Assembly (NCBI GenBank): GCA_009760855.2 | Contig: WPIO01000111.1 | Coordinates: forward strand, 1,031,501-1,095,500 | Direction: 5' to 3' | Length of the DNA: 64,000 bases | Origin: Cristatella mucedo | Taxonomy: Eukaryota; Bryozoa; Phylactolaemata; Cristatellidae | The notes under the pieces: generated by a model | Database searches by the model: none | Told to the model about the DNA's origin: nothing | The model's input: the letters and a program-made list of their open reading frames with translations, nothing else | Translations under genes and position numbers: made by a program | In this document: piece by piece, positions 58,809 through 64,000 of the stretch | Layout of the letters: every line of letters starts with the position of its first letter | Position numbering within the stretch: position 1 is the first letter of the stretch

Positions 58809-59151
58809 ATCACGCCCACCGATTAGTGGATGAGCTTTTCGAGCCGTTTTTAGAAGTAGGGGAGCTTTAGTGAGACGGCTTCCGTGAGCAGGCGTGCTGG
58901 CTCTGAAAAAGAAAGCACATCGATAATTATCGCACCTTTCCTCTGCAAAAAAGCAGCACTGATAGCGCTTCAATGCATGACTATTGAGTCGTAGAAGCAA
59001 ACCGTTCATACGCACGTATTCAGACGAGAGCCGAACTCACCAGCAATTAATATTGCCCCTATCTCTGAGACAGGCCCGAGCACCAGCGTGACGGCATCCG
59101 GTTCAATTCAATCTCCTCTATCGCACCCGTCTGCCGTAGTCTCAGAAAGAT
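58809..59151. other. No gene seen
   Basis: No recognisable repeat or domain. Confidence 0.4.
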
Positions 59152-59212
59152 AAATAAAGGTGAAGGTCGGCCGGTTCAACAGCCTCCTTCCGAATAGCTG
59201 CCGAGGGGCTTA
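59152..59212 (-). mobile_element. SINE-B end fragment
   Basis: In plus orientation 'ggtcggccggttcaacagcc' matches the SINE-B end. Confidence 0.55.
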
Positions 59213-59218
59213 GCGGAT

Positions 59219-59301
59219 TTCCTTTGCAGGAAATGTAAAGCGCCTAGAGAGAGATTGAGTTCTCTGAGGGGGCTTTATCAAGTGCATTATTATCATTATT
59301 T
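59219..59301 (+). mobile_element. LINE-A solo 3' end, well preserved
   Basis: 'tttgcaggaaatgtaaagcg', an intact hairpin and an ATT tail. Confidence 0.88.
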
Positions 59302-60074
59302 CGCTCTGCTTGCAGAGAATAATGAAAAACTCCCTGCTGCTGCAATCGGGCCCATAATGCGACTATTAAGTGCACGCACGTTACCGCTTGGCATGGACAG
59401 AACGGCATTTGACGCAGCCCTCAGATTATCCAAGCTTCAATAACATTAGAAACATTATTTCTAATACCATGGAACATGCAAATAATAGAAATATAAATAT
59501 GCCCATTATTAAATCCTACTTTTCAGCTCTTGCTGCAGCAAATAATCCCGGTCCCATTGTCATCTACCAGCATTTCATGGCTAAGTAGACAGAAGACTTG
59601 AGTTGGCTGTGCCTGCATATTTTGATTCCTCCGGGTAATTTTTTTAACTTAAGCATGTGACTTTATGCTTTTAGAATAAGCATGTGGAAGCTTTGCAGCC
59701 AAAGTTTTTGCCTCAAACACTGGCAGACAGCGGTGTCTGTCAGTCATTGCAGAAGCGTCACCGTTAGAGGCGGCACGCTAGCGCGTCGAAGCGCGGCTAG
59801 CGAGTCCTAGGGACTGCACCAATGCTCCCAGCTGTCGCCAAGATCGCAGAGCGTGACAGTGAGATCGCCCGTACCTGGGAGAAAACTCCCCGTACGCTTG
59901 GCATACCGCACTTCAATCTGCAGTCAAAGAGAACCGCATGCGACCAGAACGAGACTTGTAGAGCTCCATATAGCCTCGTAATACAATCTAAGCCAATAGA
60001 CTACTCCATATCCGGTTCCTAACTATTATAACCTGTACTGCTAAAAAACATCTAGAAGCTGTCGCAATCTGGTT
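59302..60074. other. No gene seen
   Basis: Short frames without domains. Confidence 0.4.
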
Positions 60075-60215
60075 CATTTGAGTTGACATAGTAGTTAAGG
60101 TGCTCGTTCCGACCAGGATCTGGCAGAAATCGTGGGCTCGGTCTCCGTGGCATATGTGAAGCGCCTGAATAGAGATTAAGTTCTCTTAGCGTGCTATACT
60201 AATGAGTTATATTTT
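60075..60215 (+). mobile_element. SINE-A copy
   Basis: Head 'catagtagttaaggtgctcg', a decayed B box, hairpin-like 'gcgcctgaatagagattaag' and 'ttctcttagcgtgctatact'. Confidence 0.85.
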
Positions 60216-60274
60216 TTCATGTATTTAGCAAACCAACGGCTCACTCGTAATCTTTGTCAGATAAAAAATGGAAG

Positions 60275-60277
60275 TAC

Positions 60278-60319
<42 letters not shown>

Positions 60320-60443
60320 TGTATAGCGCCCCAAGAGAACTCAATCATTATTCAGGCGCTTCACATATGCTTTGGGGCTCGAGCCCACGACCTCAGCCAG
60401 ACCTTGGTCGGGGCGAGCACCTTAAGCACTGGACCAAATCAGC
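60275..60443 (-). mobile_element. SINE-A copy with (TA)n tail
   Basis: A well-preserved head, B-box-like region and tail on the minus strand end in a TA run at 60278-60312. Confidence 0.9.
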
Positions 60444-60449
60444 TCGGCG

Positions 60450-60540
60450 AGTTAAAGGTCAGCTAGTTCAACAGCCTCACTCGTATAGCTCCAGATGGTG
60501 AGCCTTAGCGGCCATCTTCCCGACTCGAACGTAAAACTTT
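60450..60540 (-). mobile_element. SINE-B partial copy
   Basis: Plus orientation 'tcagctagttcaacagcctc' and 'ggtgagccttagcggccatc' match the SINE-B end and body. Confidence 0.65.
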
Positions 60541-60951
60541 GGTGATGCTGCGCGAGCCGCTTTAAAACGTCCCTCCGGCTCTCGCGCCTCTGAGGTCACC
60601 CTGAGCGAAGTAACGCTTCCGGCGAAGTCGCAACGGCTGGTGCGTAGCCTTCCAATGTGGCGCAATCTCCTAACTAGCTCGCAACGCCGAGACGAGCGAG
60701 GGACGTGCACGCTGTCCTTTTTGAATCGGCTGAAAGGAGTCGTCTGCGAGTCGTCTAGAGCCGAGTCGCGGCCTAAAGCACCGAGCGGGCTCGTAGTCCC
60801 TCCTCACTGGCGCTCTCGCTTCCCGTGACGCGGCGCGGCGCGCGCGACGCGCATCCGCCTGCTACGGGGCGGTAGCCGAAGCGCGCTAGCGGAAATTTGG
60901 CCCGGCACCGGCGACGAGCGAGGAGCCTCTCGCCGCGAAGTCGTCGTTCTC
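60541..60951. other. GC-rich stretch, no gene recognised
   Basis: Open frames on both strands, no domain. Confidence 0.4.
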
Positions 60952-61110
60952 GCACAATTCGGTAGAGCGGTTGAGGTACTCGCTACGAGCCAAGGTCAAG
61001 GTGAATGTATCGCACGACCTAGGTCGCGGGGTCGCGCCCCACGGCTTACGCAGAGCGCCTTAATAGAGATTGCGTTCTCTTGGGGGGCGGTTCGCGAATG
61101 AATTGTATTT
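60952..61110 (+). mobile_element. SINE-A diverged GC-rich copy
   Basis: The same order as SINE-A (head 'cggtagagcggttgaggtac', B box 'ggggtcgcgcccc', tail 'gcgccttaatagagattgcg') with many substitutions. It is probably an older subfamily. Confidence 0.7.
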
Positions 61111-61199
61111 CGTATATTAACAATGCCTTCAAAACGTGCTTTAACCGCCGCTGCTGCTTGCGCAGGCGTTCGCTTCGATCCTCCGACACTCAGGGCCTG

Positions 61200-62175
61200 T
61201 AGATTAGGCCGTCACTTTTATGCTGACGATACTCAGCTGTATTTGTCATTCAAACCGTCGGTATATGCTGCGGCAACTGAGAAACTGAAGGCTTGCCGTG
61301 CCGACATTCGATTCTGGATGTCAGAAAACTTCTTGAAACTAAATGACGATAAAAGCGAACTTTTGCTCATATTGCACCCTAAGCGCGTGGCTGGATTAAA
61401 AGGCTTTGCTCTTCTAATAGGTGATGTTGTCCGACGACCATCACCACGCGCTCGAAATTTAGGCGTCGTTTTTGACAGCTGCCTCAATTTTAAAAGCTTC
61501 ATTCAGCAGACTGCTTCTACTGTTAGCCATCACGTCCGATCCTTACGTAAGATTAGGAGCTGTCTTCTACAGTGGCTTGCAAACAATTTAACTAGCCTCT
61601 TAGTTCTGTCTCGGCTTGATTATTGTAACTCCCTTTTGGCTGAGCTACTAAAGAAAGCAGCTAGGCCACTGCAGCTGGCTATGAATATGGCTGCAAGGCT
61701 AGTCTTCAATTCCCAGAGGTTCGAGTACGTGTCTCCTTTGCTAAAAGAGCTAGGATGTATGCCGGTTGAGCAAGGAATACAGAGGAGAGTTCTTACGCTG
61801 ACCCACAAGGCTTGCCACGGCTTGGCTCCTTCGTACCTAGCTGAACTGCTGCACCAGTTTCAGCCTCTTCGCACCGTCAGGTCCTGTATGGACAATAAAT
61901 TGGCTGTTCCATTGCTCGGCTTAAAGGCCGTTGGAGACAGTAGCTTTAGCTCTGCAAGTCCAAGACTGTGGAACTCGCTTCCACAATTCTTACTCAACGA
62001 CAACTACTCTCCTGCTGCAGACTATGGCTCATCCTTTTCAGCGGTCCTGAGCTGCTACTTCCATGCTACTCACTACCTCATCTGCTGTCCTGACCCTGCT
62101 ATGCTTCCTACTTTCTCTTTATTGCGTGACACAAAGTCTGTCGGCTACCGAATGCGTACCGAAAGCCGCTTAAGC
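61200..62175 (+). mobile_element. LINE-B (L2-like) RT copy, best preserved
   Basis: One open frame continues from the RT catalytic box ([12 protein letters not shown]) to the C-terminus. It passes through [40 protein letters not shown] and SSFSSASPRLWNSLP. No stop lies within the element part. It is truncated at its 5' end just before YADD. At its 3' end it stops near 'gccgcttaagccg', where SINE-A follows, so the ATTAC tail is missing. The upstream codons (61123-61199) and the final ones reading into SINE-A are not part of the protein. Confidence 0.9.
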
Positions 62176-62189
62176 CGATTACGCGGCCG

Positions 62190-62340
62190 AACTGGTTTGG
62201 TCCAGTGGTTAAGGCGCTCACCCCCCCCCCAACAAGGTCTAGCTGAGGTCGTGGGCTCTAGCCCCGATGCAAATATGAAGCACCTGAACAGAGATTACGT
62301 TCTCTTAGGGCTCTATACAAATGGATTATGTATTTTTTTT
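62190..62340 (+). mobile_element. SINE-A copy
   Basis: Head 'gtttggtccagtggttaagg', a run of C (62220-62230), 'gtcgtgggctctagcccc' and a hairpin-type tail 'gcacctgaacagagattacg'. Confidence 0.88.
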
Positions 62341-62437
62341 ATATACGCCACCTAGAATGAGCCGGCGAACGAACGTTCGAGGGAAATCTCGCGCGCTGCC
62401 CCGACATTTATCGCTCAAACAGTTTCCCGCTATTATG

Positions 62438-62556
62438 CATGATATTACTCACGATTCAATCGCGTTTCCCTTTGCAGCAAATGTAAAGCATCTAGGAAGG
62501 GATTGAGTTCTCTGAGGCCGCTTTATTAAGTGCATTATTATTATTATTATTATTGG
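62438..62556 (+). mobile_element. LINE-A solo 3' end
   Basis: The end of the 3' untranslated region, the hairpin with minor changes and (ATT)n. Confidence 0.85.
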
Positions 62557-63510
62557 TCGCGCAGCGGCTCGCACGTCAAGGCTCGCCCAGTGCGCCTTTA
62601 GCCCATCGATCATACTACGCAACAGTCTGCTAAACAGTAAATAGTGTCCCAAGGCCCAAGTTAGGCACTTCCGCATCGCCTTCGCGAGCTCTCCGCCAGG
62701 TATGTCCCTGGCGCCAACAAAGCAGCGCGGGGGTCTGGTTCTGCTTAGCGCCAACCCGCTGCCGCAGCTACTGGCGCTGCCGCCGCTGCCGCCGCTGCCG
62801 CCGCTGCCGCCGCTGCCGCCGCTGCTGCCGATACGCTCGCTATAAGGTTGCGTGCTCGACCTCAAGGCTGCTCCAGCTGGCCCCCGAAATTGCCGAGCTC
62901 AGACTCCGCGTCGGAGAGCGCTGAAAAGAAAAGAGAAAAAGCTGCCCCGAACGAAGAGCTGACGGCTACCGGGCGTTGCACTAACGCCTCCTCGGCCGCT
63001 TCGCTCTGCGGCGTTGTCGGCAGCGAATCCGGCCGCAAGCTTTTCGCGCTAGGAGTCTCCCGATCCGCCGCCGCCCCAATCCCGAATACCGGGGTCCCCA
63101 GACGTCTGCCGGCGCGGCGCCTCCCGGCCCCACCGCAGCCGTCGGAAGTTGACCCGTGCCCGACAGGCCAGAGGTCGCCACGGCGCCTCGCTTAGGGCGC
63201 TGAAGCCACGAGAGATGGCGCTGCATCTACTACTGGCCCAAGCGTAAATGGGGCGATCGGCTGTCGCCGCCGGATTTCGATTGGAAGTTGTGGGCGTGTG
63301 AGATTCTTCTGGAGCTATCGGTCGGCAGAGCTAATTTCTCTCCGCCTGCCACGCCGATGCCACACAAAGAGCCGCGTAAGCGATCCGACCGTGACGACGC
63401 CCGGCTCGCGTGACATTTTAATCGCGCCCGCCCTCGCGGCAGCGGCGGAGGCGGCGGCGACGCTCGCTCCTCTCCTCTCTCCCCTCTCCTCTCCTCTCTC
63501 CCCTCTCAGC
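62557..63510. other. GC-rich stretch with GCC/GCT repeat; no gene recognised
   Basis: A 'gctgccgcc' repeat at 62775-62830 gives a Gly-Gly-Ser run on the minus strand (in a 138-residue frame at 62865-62449 that reads through LINE-A DNA). A CTCTC-rich run lies at 63470-63508. No domain is seen. Confidence 0.5.
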
Positions 63511-64000
63511 TAGAATGGCCGCCCGGCGCAGGGCGGCGGACCGCTCGTCTCGGCACTCGCTCGCCGCCGATCGTTTGCGAAGTGAGCCGAGCGCCGAGCG
63601 CGGCGGCGAGCACGAGGCGCCGAACGCGAGGCACTGAAGCGCCTTGCTCGGCCGCAGCCGCCGCGGCCGCCGCCGTCGACGCCGTCACGGTTGCTCGCGG
63701 GCAGCGACCAGCCGATCGCCGCTGCGTCTCTGTCGCAGCATCGAGGAGCTACGTCGCCAAGCTTCGACCCCGAGCGTGCGTGCGCGCGCTTAACGGGTGC
63801 TGATCTATCGCCGTTCCGCGCGCCTCTTTGGCAAGCACGCCCAGGATTGAATTAGCGTCGAGCTGCTGGCGGCTAACGTCGGGTCGTGCGCTCTGGTCGT
63901 CGACAGGCGATCGGAAATGACAGACTTCCGTCGGTCGCCAGCGCTGCTTGGTCAACAGTCGCCAGCCACGTCCCGTTGTGGTAATGCTACAAGCGTGGAG
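63511..64000. other. CpG-rich edge, possible 5' region of an off-window gene
   Basis: Very GC-rich with many CG dinucleotides and short Arg/Ala frames in several phases. It resembles the base composition of the foxF island. No exon can be defended. Confidence 0.3.

Noticed and set aside
61123-62355. A single 410-residue protein
   Set aside because: The first codons come from non-element DNA next to SINE-A, the middle is LINE-B RT, and the end reads through another SINE-A.

Overview
The window looks like nuclear DNA of an invertebrate animal. It has small spliced genes, a forkhead gene with the FoxF signature, RING/B-box genes, many L2/CR1-like non-LTR retrotransposon copies, two tRNA-derived SINE families and long simple-sequence tracts. 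I saw no operons, ribosome binding sites, phage genes or CRISPR arrays. A flatworm or other lophotrochozoan would fit, but nothing here fixes the phylum.

Layout. Positions 1-4140 and 11169-14140 are two copies of one segmental duplication. Each carries a TRIM-like gene on the minus strand: one intact (2200-3654) and one broken (12313-13750). A conserved phase-1 intron of 175-177 bp reveals a C-terminal exon in both. Insertions present in only one copy (LINE-A at 278 and 1606, LINE-B at 11668, SINE-B at 13885) let the mobile elements be read against their empty sites. Between the copies lie a decayed protein-repeat locus (7094-8215) and several retroelements. From 14 to 42 kb the window is mostly retroelement copies and unassigned DNA. 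This part includes a nested LINE insertion (20.8-21.7 kb), a strong 60-bp-arm hairpin (16.8 kb), the longest LINE-A copy (34.55-37.91 kb, endonuclease plus reverse transcriptase, disabled) and a candidate small two-exon gene (33.57-33.92 kb). From 43.3 to 45.5 kb is a CpG-rich island with the single-exon foxF gene (43419-44528, minus strand) and a TATA box. It is flanked by kilobase-scale microsatellites: CTGTCT on one side, TA and GA on the other. From 49 kb to the end are LINE-B copies, including a large inverted pair, a 21-bp minisatellite, GC-rich stretches with perfect palindromes, and more SINE and LINE copies. The last kilobase is GC-rich and may be the 5' region of a gene beyond the window.

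How the parts relate. LINE-A ends in a conserved hairpin followed by (TTA)n. SINE-A has a tRNA-like head and ends in nearly the same hairpin, so it is probably mobilised by LINE-A-type enzymes. LINE-B is a second L2-like family with a different 3' end and an ATTAC-rich tail. SINE-B has a different tail again. Every LINE copy seen here is 5'-truncated or disabled. Only foxF and the first TRIM-like gene are confident functional protein genes.
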